Positions 42,280-53,682 of a stretch of DNA of 64,000 bases are shown here, piece after piece (position 1 is the stretch's first letter; each line of letters opens with the position of its first letter). Location of the stretch: the NCBI RefSeq assembly GCF_000340215.1, contig NW_006921540.1:2603486-2667485 (forward strand), written 5' to 3'. The position numbers and the translations under genes are program-made. The notes below the pieces were generated by a model. It had not been told where the DNA came from. It made no database searches and worked only from the letters and a program-made list of their open reading frames with translations. Source of the stretch: Pseudocercospora fijiensis CIRAD86. Its lineage: Eukaryota > Ascomycota > Dothideomycetes > Mycosphaerellales > Mycosphaerellaceae.

Positions 42280-45190
42280 ATGTCGAAGAAGGGCGACAAT
42301 ATCCAACCGATGGCAGAGCCCGCGGTGTATCACGAGCAGGCGCTGGAAGAGAAGCCTCGTCGCCGTCATGTATCAAGTCGTGCTCAAGCTCAGGATGAGC
42401 ATCACTTCGCTGCTCCGCCATTGTCAGTCGCGACTTAATGTTCAAGAAACCCGGGAAGACCTCTAATATCCTCGTTTTTAGTGATCGAAAGCTGGAAACG
42501 ACCGCCGACGAAACGTTGAAGCTGGAGGAAAGACTCCACAATATGACCCTGGAGCGAACCCTCAAAATCGCCAAGGAGCTCTTGTACATGCATGAAACCG
42601 ATCCAAACTTCTCAGGCGACACTTTGAACCAGATCAAAGACTTCCTCGCCAACCCACCGACGACAGATACACCAGAAAAGAACGAAGAGCTCAGGTTGAT
42701 GAAGCTCGAAGCTCTTCTGGCTGTGGAGAATTCGCCGTATGCAGAAGTGCGCGCGAATGTCGACCCGACGGATGATCCTGATATGCCTTGCTCCACCTTG
42801 CGAGCTTGGCTAATCGGTATCGTCTTTTCGGCCGCTGGCACTTTCATCGACACCCTGTTTGCATTTCGATATCCCAGCATCGCCATCTCTGCAAACGTGG
42901 CTCAGTTGGTTGCATGTGGGTAGAGAGAGTCGGCAAGTTGTGTTCATGAGCTCATTTGCACTGCAGATCCGGTGGGAACTTTCTTCGCCCGTTACCTTCC
43001 TCACTGGAGCTTCACGGTTTTCGGTCAGAAATTCGAACTGAATCCTGGCCCATTCAGTAAGAAAGAGCACATGCTCATTACCATCATGGCCAACGTCTCC
43101 TTCACCGCACCCTACACCTTCTACATCATTCCTGTCCAAGCCATGCCGCAGTGGTTCAACATGTCTTTTGCACGTAGTCGAGGATACCAGTTCTGCATCT
43201 CAATTGCCGTCAACTTCTTTGGCTTGGGTATGGCTGGTATCTTACGCCGATTACTTGTATTTCCTTCGATTGCCATCTGGCCCGCAAATCTCCCTTTTGT
43301 CGCACTGATCAAAGCGTTCCATTCGGAAACAGATGAGCCGGTTCCTGGACCGTTCAAACGCATTTACACCTGGACAAGACAGAAGATCTTCCTATGGGCA
43401 ACATTGGGCATGACCCTCTATTTCATGCTACCGGGGTACGCACAGAGGTCCATCACCGGCCCGACTTATGCTGACTATCAAGACAGATATCTTTTCGCCG
43501 CTCTCTCCATATTTTCGTGGATCACGTGGATATCCCCGTAAGTTACACAAGCTTTAAACCTCTCTCTCTTGTCTTTGGCAGCACCTGGATCTTACAAGAG
43601 CTCGGCTGATGGGTGGATCACAGTAACAATATCACTCTTGATGCGGTATGCGGCGTGGCGGGTGGTGTCGGCTTGAACCCGTGGCCTACGTTTGACTGGA
43701 ATATGTTTACAGGCTCCGGGCTGTCCGGACTGTATTTGCCAACATTCGCTATAGCCAACCAAATTGCCGGCATCATCGTGGCGGCAATCATGATACTTAT
43801 CATCTGGTTTCGCAACGCTTGGCAAACGGGGTACCTTCCCATCAATTCGAACGGAACATTCGACAATACCGGAAAGAACTATAACGTGTCCAAGGTCCTG
43901 AACCAAGGGAACATATTCGATGAGACTCGTTACGAAAAATACTCCCAGCCATGGTTCTCGGCTGGATTCATCGTGTACAACATCTGGTGCTTCGCCTCGT
44001 ATTCTGCCGTCCTATCCTACGTCTACCTGTTTCACAGAAAGACCATTTTCCGCAGCTTTCGCGGCATTTACCGCCAGGTGTTCCATAGAGGGGACGACAC
44101 CGAAATCGAAGAGGATGTGCACTGGCGACTCATGCAATCCTACAAGGAAGTACCAGACTGGCATTACATCGTCCTCTTACTGGTCCCGATTGCCTTCGGA
44201 ATCGCAGCTCTCAAAGGCTGGCCAACCGGCGTGGGCGTCGGCCCTCTTTTCTATGGCCTGATCATGCCCGCCGTCTTCATCATCCCAATCGGCATCATCC
44301 AAGCAGTAACGGGGATCCCAGTGGCCATCAACATCCTAGCAGACATAATCGGCGGCGCCATCAATGCCGGGGACGCAAACGGCTTGATCTACTTCAAGTG
44401 CTGGGCATACCTATCCTCCTGGCAAGCACTGAGTTTCTGCCAAGATCTCAAGATGGCACACTACATCAAGATCCCTCAACGCGTCACTTTCTGCGCACAA
44501 GTCGTCGCGACCTTCATCTTCTCCCTCGTCTCAGCACTCCAATACAACTTCATCCTCGGCATTCGAGACGTCTGTACCCCCAAGGCACCATTCCGGATGA
44601 CCTGCCCTTACCAGAAAGGCTACTACACCGCCACCGTCTTCTGGGGCGTCATCAGTCCCAAGAAACTCTTTGGAGACGGTCAGAGGTATAACATGATGCT
44701 CCTCGGCTTCCCTCTAGGTTTCATCCTCGTATTTCTCTACTGGGCCGCGAGGAAAATGTATCCTCGCTCAACATTCCTTCGACTCGTCAATCCCGTCGTC
44801 TTTTGCACGGGACCCGTGTCTTTCGGAGCACCGTACAATTTGGCCTTCCATCTGCCGAATCTTTACGTCAACTTGGTCTCTTTCGTGTATATCCGGAAAC
44901 GCTATCTTGCGTTCTGGTCGAAGGTGAGTTTGGTCGGTGTTGAGAGAAATGATCTTTTTGACTGACGGAAATTGTAGTGGAATTATGTCATCAGTGCGGC
45001 ATTCTCTTGCGGGATTGCCATTGCTGCTTTGATCATTTTCTTCGCTTTGGAATTGCCGAAGAACGGGACTCTGGAAGTTAACTGGTGGGGCAATTCGATC
45101 GTTGAGAAAGGCTGTGATGGTCAGGGCGGTTGTCCAAGATTGACGCTTGGAAAGAATAGCACTTTCGGGCCCTCTTCGTGGTCAAGCTGA
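42280..45190 (+). CDS. OPT-family oligopeptide transporter
   Basis: Exons 42280-42422, 42482-42915, 42967-43537, 43624-44923 and 44978-45190 give 886 residues. Joins include PPF-DRKLETTADETLK (59-nt intron with ctctaat and tttttag), QLVAY-PVGTFFARYLP, ITWISP-NNITLDAVCGVAGG and FWSK-WNYVISAAF. Family marks: NSPYAEVRANVDPTDDPDMP, GTFIDTLFAFRYPSI, FELNPGPFSKKEHM, GLNPWPTFDWNMFTGSG, VGVGPLFYG and IIGGAINAGDANGLIYFKCW. A hydrophilic N-terminus precedes many transmembrane helices. It should import small peptides or glutathione-like or metal-chelate substrates with protons at the plasma membrane; specificity is unknown. Confidence 0.9.
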
Positions 45191-45293
45191 GTGTGGGAGT
45201 CGAGGTGCTGGAAGATGATCAAGATCATGTTTGTGCACAAATTGATCATGATAAGTTCGATGCGGCAGTAGTTTCTGGCTTTAGCGCGCTCTA

Positions 45294-46430
45294 TCAATGC
45301 ACAAGTCCTCCGTAATATACACCGCGTACATCTACCAATTTCCTGCCTCGTGCACGTGCAACGTCTTCTGGTAGACGTTGGCTCGTAAGAGCTTGGAAAG
45401 CTGCCTTGACCACGTTCATCTTGTTGCGAGAGCGTGGAGTTCGGGCAGCAAGATCCGATATGCCCGCAGCACGTGCAAGCTCGTAGATGAGAGATTGACA
45501 GCGATTGCCGAAGCCTATTCCAATGTCAGCATAACTCGTTCAGCCGGGAAATGAAAAGCAGCACATACCAGGTGGCCGAGCGCTCAGCTTGACGATCGAC
45601 GCTCCAACTTTGCCTTCCACCTCCCCGTATATCGTCCGTTCCTCATACCGTGGGATAGGCTTCATGTTTCGAATCGCACTATACATAGCTTGTCTCCGTC
45701 CATCTTCATCTTCTGCCGCTTTGCCCTCACCAATCCCCAGCATCCCATCCATATTCCCTGCTATCGTTAAGAAGTACAAGCTCTGAATTTTGCCCATGCG
45801 TGTCTGATTCACAACACGATGACTGACCAGGTTCTTCACTCGTATTCTCCGAATTTCCTCCTTGGTCATCCCGGTCTGCTGCATTAGTCGAAGCAGGTGC
45901 GGATCGACTGGCTGTTCGTCCTTCTTGTCTGGTTTCTGCCGATCACCTGCGCCTTTCTCTTGCCCTTTTGCACGTCCTGCTAACTGCTTGCCTTCTCGCA
46001 GTTCTGCGCTCTCATCGTCTTTGATGTAGCGGGATTGGGTATCAACAAGAGGTCGCACAGTAGCGAAATCGTCAATGTAGTCGATGCGCATAGGATCTGT
46101 TCGGAATCGTCCGTACTTTACGAGGTCGCGAGTCGGGATCGCCTTTTCTCCTGCTTCAATGGCTGCCATCTGCTCGGGAGTGTACTTCATGGCTAGCAAC
46201 TTCTTCTCTCGTGCCGTATACGGTTTAAAATGAGCCTCCATAGCATCGATCTCTGGGTTTCGCGATTCTGAGAGCCCCATTTTTGATGCTTTGACCGATT
46301 TATATTTGGATCGGATGCGCTTTTGCTGGGAAGGTGTGCTGTGAAAGGCGCGTCGAGTATTGTTGCTTCCCTGCTTGACACTTTGTTTTAGCCTGCACGA
46401 GAGGCATTGGTATGTCCGCGACGACGACAT
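45294..46430 (-). CDS. MRPS5: Mitochondrial small-subunit ribosomal protein uS5m
   Basis: Exons 46430-45569 and 45514-45294 give 360 residues; the 54-nt intron joins SARPP-GFGNRCQSLIYEL. The frame extends upstream only to a TTG, so the ATG at 46430 (MSSSRTYQCLSCRLKQ) is the start, with an Arg-rich mitochondrial presequence and RRAFHSTPS. The S5 N-terminal fold is EEIRRIRVKNLVSHRVVNQT, GKIQSLYFLTIAGNMDGMLG and GEGKAAEDEDGRRQA. The C-terminal domain is VGASIVKLSARPPG and ARAAGISDLAARTPRSRNKM. Length suits fungal uS5m with an extended N-terminus. It is head-to-head with the ATP25-like gene, 163 bases apart. Confidence 0.93.
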
Positions 46431-46593
46431 GGCCAAGTGCTGAGCGAGTCAATGCTCGCTGTTGTGTGAGGATGAAGGGTAAGGGTGAGGTTCATGCCGT
46501 TGCCATGTCCTCCGCATCACACTCCCGGCTTGGCATCGACTTTGGACCTTCACGTGTCATGGGACTTCATGTATCGACAACATACACACTATC
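46431..46593. promoter_or_regulatory. Short bidirectional promoter, MRPS5 / ATP25-like
   Basis: Only 163 bases separate the two divergent ATGs, so regulatory sites must be shared. Both products are mitochondrial, which suggests co-expression (inference). No specific binding motif is claimed. Confidence 0.6.
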
Positions 46594-47757
46594 ATGGCTC
46601 TTCCAACGACGGCAGCGAGGAATCTTGCGTGCTTAAATTGCAGACAATTGGTTTTGCGATCATTCATCGCAAGTATCGGCGGATCCTCACTGGCATCAAC
46701 ACCACCACGAATATCACCCAGGACTTTCGCTTCGTCTGCGAAAAGATGTAACGAAGCGCGAGAACGGATACAACCAGCAGAGGACGATACCCATTCTCTC
46801 AACCATATTAATTTCGACTTTTCACGACCAGCGAGCCACATGTCCAGAACGGAAGCAAGCAAGGAGGAAATAAAAGCTGTGCCTGAGCTAGAAGCAGACG
46901 CAGAGAGAGACCTAGAAGCCGAGGAATTGTCCGAAGAACTGGTCCAAGAGTCGATGCGAGAGGCGCCATATGTGCCATGGTATCTTCAAGTCGAACCACC
47001 CATCGCACAGCAAGAAGGCAATCCTCTCGACCGACAAAAGATACCAGACATACCCGACCACTCACCCGAACTCCTCGATCCATTGCTTCAACGAGTGTCC
47101 GTCGAACTAGGAATGGATGATTTGGCGCTATTGGATTTACGAGAACTCGATCCGCCACCTGCCTTGGGAGCGAACTTGTTCATGATTGTGGGGACAGCGC
47201 GATCAGAGAAACATCTCCACGTCTCAGCAGACAAACTTTGTCGATGGCTGAGGTCAGAGTACTATTTGACACCGACCGCAGATGGCCTGCTGGGCCGCCA
47301 AGAGCTGAAAGTGAAAATGAGGAGAAGAGCAAAGAAGTCGAAACTGCTGTCTGCTGTCGGCGCTAAGTCTACTGCGAGTACAGAATTGGATGATGGTATT
47401 CGGACAGGTTGGGTGTGCGTTAATGTAGGAAGAGTGGAAGGTGGAGAGCTGCCGAAGAGCGAAGGTGATGTCGAAGCCGAGGAGGAGGAAATTATTGGGT
47501 TTGGAACCAGGGCAAGTGGAAGTCATATCGTGGTTCAGCTGATGACTGAGGAGAAGAGGGCGGAAATTGACCTGGAGAAGCTGTGGAGTGATCTCCTTTG
47601 GCGCAGCAAGAAAACGAAAGAGGTACAGCTGAAGATGGCAGAGGAGGAGCAAGCGGCGGAAATGGCATCATCAGACTTTGAGAAGTCGGATTCGACAGTG
47701 ACGATTGATCCATCTATCGACACAAGCTCGACCAGTCAAGCTCAGGTACAAATATGA
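46594..47757 (+). CDS. ATP25: ATP25-like mitochondrial protein, RsfS (iojap) domain
   Basis: A single exon encodes 387 residues. The Arg/Ser-rich N-terminus with [11 protein letters not shown] suggests mitochondrial import. [10 protein letters not shown] precedes the RsfS/iojap-like domain: [66 protein letters not shown] and [13 protein letters not shown]. In fungi Atp25 is needed for ATP synthase subunit 9 expression and assembly and normally carries a C-terminal region after this domain. Here the stop follows a Glu/Ser tail about 60 residues past the domain, and no further exon was recognised, so this may be a short form. Confidence 0.8.
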   Translation: MALPTTAARNLACLNCRQLVLRSFIASIGGSSLASTPPRISPRTFASSAKRCNEARERIQPAEDDTHSLNHINFDFSRPASHMSRTEASKEEIKAVPELEADAERDLEAEELSEELVQESMREAPYVPWYLQVEPPIAQQEGNPLDRQKIPDIPDHSPELLDPLLQRVSVELGMDDLALLDLRELDPPPALGANLFMIVGTARSEKHLHVSADKLCRWLRSEYYLTPTADGLLGRQELKVKMRRRAKKSKLLSAVGAKSTASTELDDGIRTGWVCVNVGRVEGGELPKSEGDVEAEEEEIIGFGTRASGSHIVVQLMTEEKRAEIDLEKLWSDLLWRSKKTKEVQLKMAEEEQAAEMASSDFEKSDSTVTIDPSIDTSSTSQAQVQI

Positions 47758-47819
47758 GCGGTTCACTTTCCAACCGGACTCAATCCAAGCGACATCTCCC
47801 ACTACAGAATGTGTTCTCT

Positions 47820-48693
47820 CTACATTGTAGCACAAGGCCCATCCTTATGATAGTGATGGTTGTGCATCACAGTCCTGGTCCTAACAGAAGCCGGAGCGTA
47901 CTTCCTCACACGCGAACTCTTGAGTGCACGAGTCTCTATCTTCGGCCGTGACGGTTCATCATCCGCAGATTCAGACGAAGACTCATCATCCGACTCCTCA
48001 CTCATACGCTCCAAATCAAGCTCCTGAAGCTCTTGCTATGGACGCTATTAGCACTCTATACGGGAGACGGACGAAGCATTGTCTATCAACCGATGTCAAG
48101 TATCTCGGGACCCGAACCTGATATTGCTCACCTCCAATCCCTTTAAAGCGATTCGAGACCTTCAACATATCTCTACAGCTCGGACCCGGAAACTTCCGCC
48201 GCAAGCAAACGATAAGATCATGTCTGTCAAGCCCCTCTGCTTTCACGGTTTGGAAAATTCCACTTGCGCGCTGTTCTGCTAGAGCACTCGCTCCCGAACC
48301 TCGAGAAAAGTCGGCTGTTGCGGAGGAGCAGCAGTGTCGTCGGTTCGTGGTTGCACTGTAAGTATAAGTATAGTGATCTGCGAGAATCAGCACTAACCCA
48401 GGGAACACAACAGCAGCGTACTCAAAATTTCCGCCGTCGTCGCCGACAAAGATCTGCAAGCTTTGAGGGTAGTAGGGCTGGACGTATGAATCCGAACCGC
48501 TGTGCTGTGCTGTGGGGCATGCGAGGGATTGTTGTGCGGCCTGGTCTGAGCTGGTATTGGAGCTATCAATTGGGTAGGTATAGCCACGGGAGAGGGATAA
48601 GTTGGTCTTAGAACGAGCTCTCGAGATGTTGATTGATGCGACAAAGTTCTTGGGTCGGCTGCTGGAGTTACTTGAGCTTGCGGAGCAGCCCAT
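47820..48693 (-). CDS. Unknown protein with MGC N-terminus
   Basis: Proposed exons 48693-48398, 48355-48132 and 48031-47820 give 243 residues. The N-terminus MGCSASSSNSSS fits an N-myristoylation/palmitoylation signal if this start is right. Conserved-looking core: PYYPQSLQIFVGDDGGNFEY, TTNRRHCCSSATADFSRGSG, ALAEQRASGIFQTVKAEGLD, HDLIVCLRRKFPGPSCRDML. The C-terminus is acidic/Ser-rich (EESDDESSSESADDE) then basic (RVRKYAPASVRTRT). The 42-nt first intron has length divisible by three and could instead be coding; the 100-nt second intron is needed to keep frame. An upstream exon starting at MYTCSPID near 48765 is an alternative. Function unknown. Confidence 0.55.
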
Positions 48694-49271
48694 GGCCTAT
48701 CGTAATAGTCAGCTTTGAGAGAAGGGTAGCGATGTCCATTCTGATCTATTGGGGAGCATGTGTACATCCAGGCGCTACTTACCTTCTCCTGTGATCGTCC
48801 TCGTCGCCAACTGTACAATCAGACTGCGCTCTACTGAAAAATCATGCTTCATGCTCACCTGACATGTTTCAGCGTCAAAGGCTGTGGAATCAAGTCACTT
48901 TACGATCAATAAGTTCTTCGCTCCATGGGAAAGCTATCCTATATCGTTGGTTGGGCTCGAATATGTTGGCCATCAGAGACCGCCTGCAGAGGACATACGC
49001 CCGACGACACCAACTTCCTCCCGCTCCCGCTGCTGTGTAACGCTAGATTGAATTCCTATAGACTGTATCCCAAGCCATTGACCGTAAGTTCACTTCGAAC
49101 CATTCGCCTCGGCCTTCTTTCGCAGTAATTTCTCGTCGGCATTCGAGTCGAGTCTTCATACCACAATACCACCCTGTGGTGATCCCACCCACTCTTCCAT
49201 TTCTCGTACTAGCACCTCAGCCGCGAAAACCCCGCGCGTCATTCGCATCTTTGAGGCTACACCATTTCCTC
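48694..49271. other. Intergenic region
   Basis: 578 bases between two minus-strand genes. The first 130 bases may hold a 5' exon of the MGC gene. Nothing else recognisable. Confidence 0.4.
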
Positions 49272-49754
49272 TCACTCTCCATCTTTCGTATCATCCGGAT
49301 TTTTGAACACTTCTTCTTCCAAATCGATTCCTTTCTCCTTCACTAAATATCGAATCTGGTCCACGCGAAGTCGCAGGACGAAACCAGATGAGAAGGCCCG
49401 CCTAGATATTAGTTGCAGCTCATTCTTGGAGAGCATTGGTAAACGAAGCTCGCGGAGCATCGAAGCGTGTAGGCGTGGCAAGCTCGCCACCCACTTCTGG
49501 ATGAAATAGAAAACTTCCTGACGCGTGTTTTTTCCTGTTGTGAATGTGAAGGCATTGCTTGAGTAGTAGCGTGCCGCAGCGACATCGCGTGATTTGCGCG
49601 AGATCTGGAGCTGACTTGGTGCGCGATAGTTCGATGTGACGGCAATGACTCGATCGGAATTAGGCGAAAGAGTGAAGTCGAAGATGATGTCTTGGAGCTC
49701 TTGTGGAAGGATCTGAATGCGCTCGTCCAGATCGGTGTCTGCGCTAGTGGCCAT
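49272..49754 (-). CDS. Small F-box-like protein
   Basis: 160 residues from the ATG at 49754. The N-terminus ERIQILPQELQDIIFDFTL is the LPxELxDxI opening of F-box-like domains, followed by a Tyr/Arg-rich segment (SQLQISRKSRDVAAARYYSS) and FYFIQKWVASLPRLHASMLR with ELRLP. This short two-part layout is common in expanded families of Dothideomycetes. A ubiquitin-ligase adaptor role is inferred only from the domain; partners are unknown. Confidence 0.55.
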   Translation of the reverse strand: MATSADTDLDERIQILPQELQDIIFDFTLSPNSDRVIAVTSNYRAPSQLQISRKSRDVAAARYYSSNAFTFTTGKNTRQEVFYFIQKWVASLPRLHASMLRELRLPMLSKNELQLISRRAFSSGFVLRLRVDQIRYLVKEKGIDLEEEVFKNPDDTKDGE

Positions 49755-49941
49755 AGCTGTTTTTGGTGGCTAGGCGCGACCACGCTGGCTGTGTGTCTGG
49801 AAGAGAAGGTTGAAGTTGCCAGGAAAGCGTGTTGGTGATGGTATAGAGAAGGGGAAAGGGTGAGTCAGTGCGCTATCAAAAGCTCGAAGAAGACCCTCGA
49901 CGCCACGTCATGTGCATGACGCAGGATAAGGTCCGTGCGTT

Positions 49942-51887
49942 TTAGATGAAGAAACGCCTCAATCGAGGTTCCTCTCCACTGCCTGGTTCCTCTGCGCTCT
50001 CCTTCTCCGCTGCTCGCTCTGGCTTCATTGTGCTGTCCACGAACTTGTGCTCCTTGCCACTGAAGTCGACCTCCCGGTACCTGATTTCCCACACCCATAA
50101 GGGTATCGATTTCAGCTTCTTCCGCATCTCTTCATCATGTTGCCAGTAATGATCAGAAAGTTTGTACTTTGGATTGTTCCATCGTAAAGTAGGTATAGCC
50201 ATGACATCAACGTCTTCCTCTACCACGCCGGTTCCAACATCCCCGCCGACAGGCCTTTTCGTGATAAGAGCCGGTAGGGTGTTATGCACGAGGCTCGGTA
50301 CAGTACGGAGCCGGCTGTGAAAAAGCCTGGATTGCCAACTTCGCAAGCTACGGCCAGTCTTTGCGATATGATCAGGGTCCAGAAATGTTACTGCAATCTT
50401 GAGGCCTGGATCTGGGGAAATTTCTCCAAAATGGCCCACACGGATCCAGTAGCGATTGTCCCACAATATCCATTGTGACCATCGGATGCCTCTCTCCAAT
50501 AAGGCTTCTCCTTCCGGCCAGCAAAGCTCAAAGTCTGAGCTGCGGTGTCTGATAGGGCGAGCGCGTTGAAGTCTGAATTGAGCTCTGCCTTCCTCATGTG
50601 TCATTGACCTGTGGATATTGACCTCGGCGATGTGCAGGTATTGTGAACCCACAAGCGATTCTGTGCCAAGATTTGAGAACACAAGATCAATACCCATGTC
50701 CAGTTCGGTCAATAAGATGCTGCGATGTGGCGCGACAAGAAGCAGCAGCTTACGCAGTAGCAATGCGAGAACATGGCGATCGGCTTTCGCACTTCCCATT
50801 CCGGCCTTGAAGTCCGGCGAAAGCGAGAAACTGACGGAGCCAGAAGCCAGATCGAGAGTTGCTGGGATGGAATAGAAGAGCTCAGTCGCTCGGTCTTCAT
50901 ACCTCTGCCGGCCTCGAAGTAGTCTGCTAGACAAAGCGAGCAGATTCTCTGTCTGCAAAGCAACAGGAAAGCAGTCCTGCTTTTGCAGATGACGGATTGC
51001 GTTCCGCAGGGTCAGCGTCATATCAGCATTGGTATGATCTTCGAACCAATTAACGTTCAATTCTTCACAGATGGCGATCAAGTCATCCTTGGTGTAATTC
51101 AGAAGCGGTCGATGGACTACCAAACCACCACGTTCAACTGCCATGCCACGATATTTGCTCCCGCCGAAGAATTTGTTGACAGGAAATGATCCACCATCGT
51201 CACCATTTCTCGAAGCTGGATAGTAGGGATCGCCACTACCATCAACCCCATAGATGCCGTCGCACTCAGGAAATTTGCGGGTAGTCTTGATACCCCTAAG
51301 ACCGTGTCCGTAGTACCTGAGAAGCATGCGCACCAGAATGGTCTCAGCCTGGTCATCAGCATGGTGCGCAACAAGAACCGATCGAATGCCGTCGCGAAAG
51401 CACGCTTTGCCGATGGCCTGATACCTGAGTCTTCTCGCAACGCGTTCAAAGTTGGGCACTGCTGTGGGATTTCCGTAGGAAGACCAGTCCAGCTTCAGTA
51501 CTTTGGGCTTGATACCAATACGAGTTAATTCACGCGCAACTTTTTCCGCTTCGTCGCTGCTCTCAGGTCGATAGCCGTGGTCCACGATGTAGCCAGAAAA
51601 GCCCACGTCATGCTTGCGATCGCGTTCAACGCCATGCCAATAGCACGCGCATATTGTGGCAAGTGCCATAGAGTCGACTCCGCCACTTATCGCGAGGCCT
51701 GAGATGCATGTCAGCTGAATAATGGTAGCCGACTGTAGGAAGTGATACCTAGCCTAGGCCGTTCAAAAAATCGCCGTCCAAATCGCGGACTGCCATTGTT
51801 GGCCAGTCCAGCAATGTACTTGTAGACATCGGCGCGAAGGGCTTGGAGAGCAGCGGCCTTTGAAACGCCACTGATACCCTCGAGCAT
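49942..51887 (-). CDS. tRNA(Ile)-lysidine synthase (TilS/MesJ family)
   Basis: Exons 51887-51749 and 51698-49942 give 631 residues; the 50-nt intron joins ERPRL to GLAISGGVDSMALATIC. SGGVDS (51-56) is the ATP-pyrophosphatase P-loop. Also seen are VDHGYRPESSDEAEKVAREL, VLVAHHADDQAETILVRML, GGLVVHRPLLNYTKDDLIAI and the DHTNADMTLTLRNAIR segment after it. The enzyme adds lysine to C34 of the CAU tRNA-Ile so that it reads AUA; in fungi this is expected in mitochondria. It is longer than the bacterial enzyme (about 430) because of a fungal C-terminal region. The start at 51887 is the closest ATG with plausible sequence; ATGs further upstream exist. Confidence 0.88.
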
Positions 51888-52356
51888 ACCCTTTCGACAC
51901 CATATCCTGTCGATAACAGGCTGGATGACCAAGATGGAATGGAGTGAGTTGTTGTTGCAGTCGATGGACGCGGTGATGGCAAAGGAGAAGGAGACTGGCT
52001 GAGATTTTTCATCACGATTGCGTTGTTTCGAGAACGACAGACAAGGAAGGGAAGGCGTGAACGAGACTTCACTTCTTATGGCAGGAAGGGATGCAGATGC
52101 AGACAAAGTCAAGAACCAACTTCTTTCTTGCACATGGATGCTACTTCTTCTATAATGCGCCTTTCTTCCCGAGCGAGACTTCATTTGCCCTCGTTCCTGC
52201 GAGAGGTCTTCTGCTCCAAGATGCGTCGCTTCACGCAGTCCGACGACCACAATCCCATGCGCCGTCATGCTGTACAACACCCAACGAAACGCTCCAAACC
52301 ACACCGAACCTTTCCCTCAGCATCAACAATGAATGACGCGCTGCCGCAACCACGGC
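51888..52356. other. Intergenic region, TilS leader / Cys-His gene 3' flank
   Basis: 469 bases. The TilS frame stays open to 52304, but its sequence there (Arg/Ser-rich, low order) does not look conserved. Nothing else seen. Confidence 0.4.
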
Positions 52357-53682
52357 CTAGTCGTCCTTAACGGCATCCGCGAACGACAGCGCGCCAAACT
52401 GACCCTTCGGCTTCGGCGCAAAGTGCCGCAGGCCGCCATTACCACTCAGCTTGAGCGTGCCCTTGACGGGCGTCAAGACCTTCTTACCGACCGCAGTCCA
52501 GCCATCAGCATCAGCCACTGGCTTGCTCGGAGGAATTTTGAGGCTCAGCGTAGGAGGCTTCTTGACTGAGGACGGCTTACTCGATGGAACAGTGAGCGAA
52601 GTGCCGGCGGAGTCTGTGAGACTGGGCGTGTCGATGCTGCCACTACGCGAGGTAGCAGCATCGTCTTCGGTCTCAGGATCAAGAGTGGCAGCGCTACCGC
52701 GGCGCTCCTCTTCGGCTTCGGCAGAGTTCTGCTCTTTGTTGTGCTTATCGCTCCATTCCTTGCCGTTGTCCATCAGGTCGCGATATGCCCTCTTGTTTGC
52801 CCATCTCCAGAAGCCTGCTCTGTTCCGCGCGGTCATGGCAAGCTCGTCATTGAAGTGGACGAGGTCACTCTTGATAGCCTCGACTAGCTCCTTGACGAGC
52901 TCGCCTTCCTTGCCGATAGCCTTTGGGTCGACTTCAAAAGCTGAAAGTAACTGCTCGATCTCCTGGTCGTCGAGCAGAACATTTCCACCTCGCTCTTTGA
53001 TGATATAGTCATGTCTCGCTGACTTTGAGTTGCAGGTGCTGTTGTGGAAGCGTAGGTTGTGCTTGATGTCCAGGTGCTCCTCGGATTCCGCCAGTTCTGT
53101 CTCTGCCTTATCTTCGCTCTTCTCGGGCTCTGGATGCAATGTCTTGGCCACGAGCTCGATGTCCGCCGTCGTCACTACCTTGTCCCGCTCCAACGCCTTT
53201 GCCGCCTTCTTTGCCACCTTTCTTTCTTTCTTGGAGATTTTAGCTGCCTCAAGCATGGGAGGCAGTGGACCGCTCACAGAGTTGAGTGCCTTGCTCGTGA
53301 GCGGAGTCCTGGGAGTCCGTGGCGTAATAGGCGACATCATGAGCTCCATGGCTGCAAGTTCCTCGTCTGCTTTGAACTTCTTGATTTTGGCCAGAATTTC
53401 AGCGATCTGCCGATGCCGCTTCTCATGCTGTTCATCAGTATTCTTGCAGGCCTGGCATCTCGAAGACCAATTCTTTCGGAATAGTGAGTGGTAGCGATGG
53501 CACCATTCGACGTGGCTGCCAAGGCAGATGGTCCGGCATTTCTCGTGGCTAAGAGGAGTCTGACAGATCGGGCAGTGGTGTTCTGGAAGCAGAGGTGGTT
53601 AGAATATGGTCTCTCAAGAGATATTCTCGCAGCACTCACTCAAAACGCCGCCTTCTTCCCACTTGAAGAGGTCTTGAGGCAT
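52357..53682 (-). CDS. Unknown protein with N-terminal Cys/His cluster
   Basis: Exons 53682-53640 and 53582-52357 give 422 residues; the 57-nt intron joins EEGGVL to KHHCPICQTPLSHEKCRTIC. Putative metal ligands: C18-x2-C21, H27, C30, C34, H38, C42, H43, H46 and C57-x2-C60. A charged helical stretch follows (EKRHRQIAEILAKIKKFKAD), then Pro/Thr-rich and Lys-rich linkers, a central helical region with FEVDPKAIGKEGELVKELVE and NRAGFWRWANKRAYRDLM, and a disordered tail ending in KGQFGALSFADAVKDD. The cluster is RING-like in spirit, but its spacing does not fit the RING consensus. Function unknown. Confidence 0.72.

Noticed and set aside
42144..42427. Alternative OPT first exon (MAGITLAAGESS) with a donor at 42278
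   Set aside because: Frame works, but the 42280 start with a 59-nt intron has a clearer branch site and acceptor and a typical hydrophilic OPT N-terminus. Not fully excluded.
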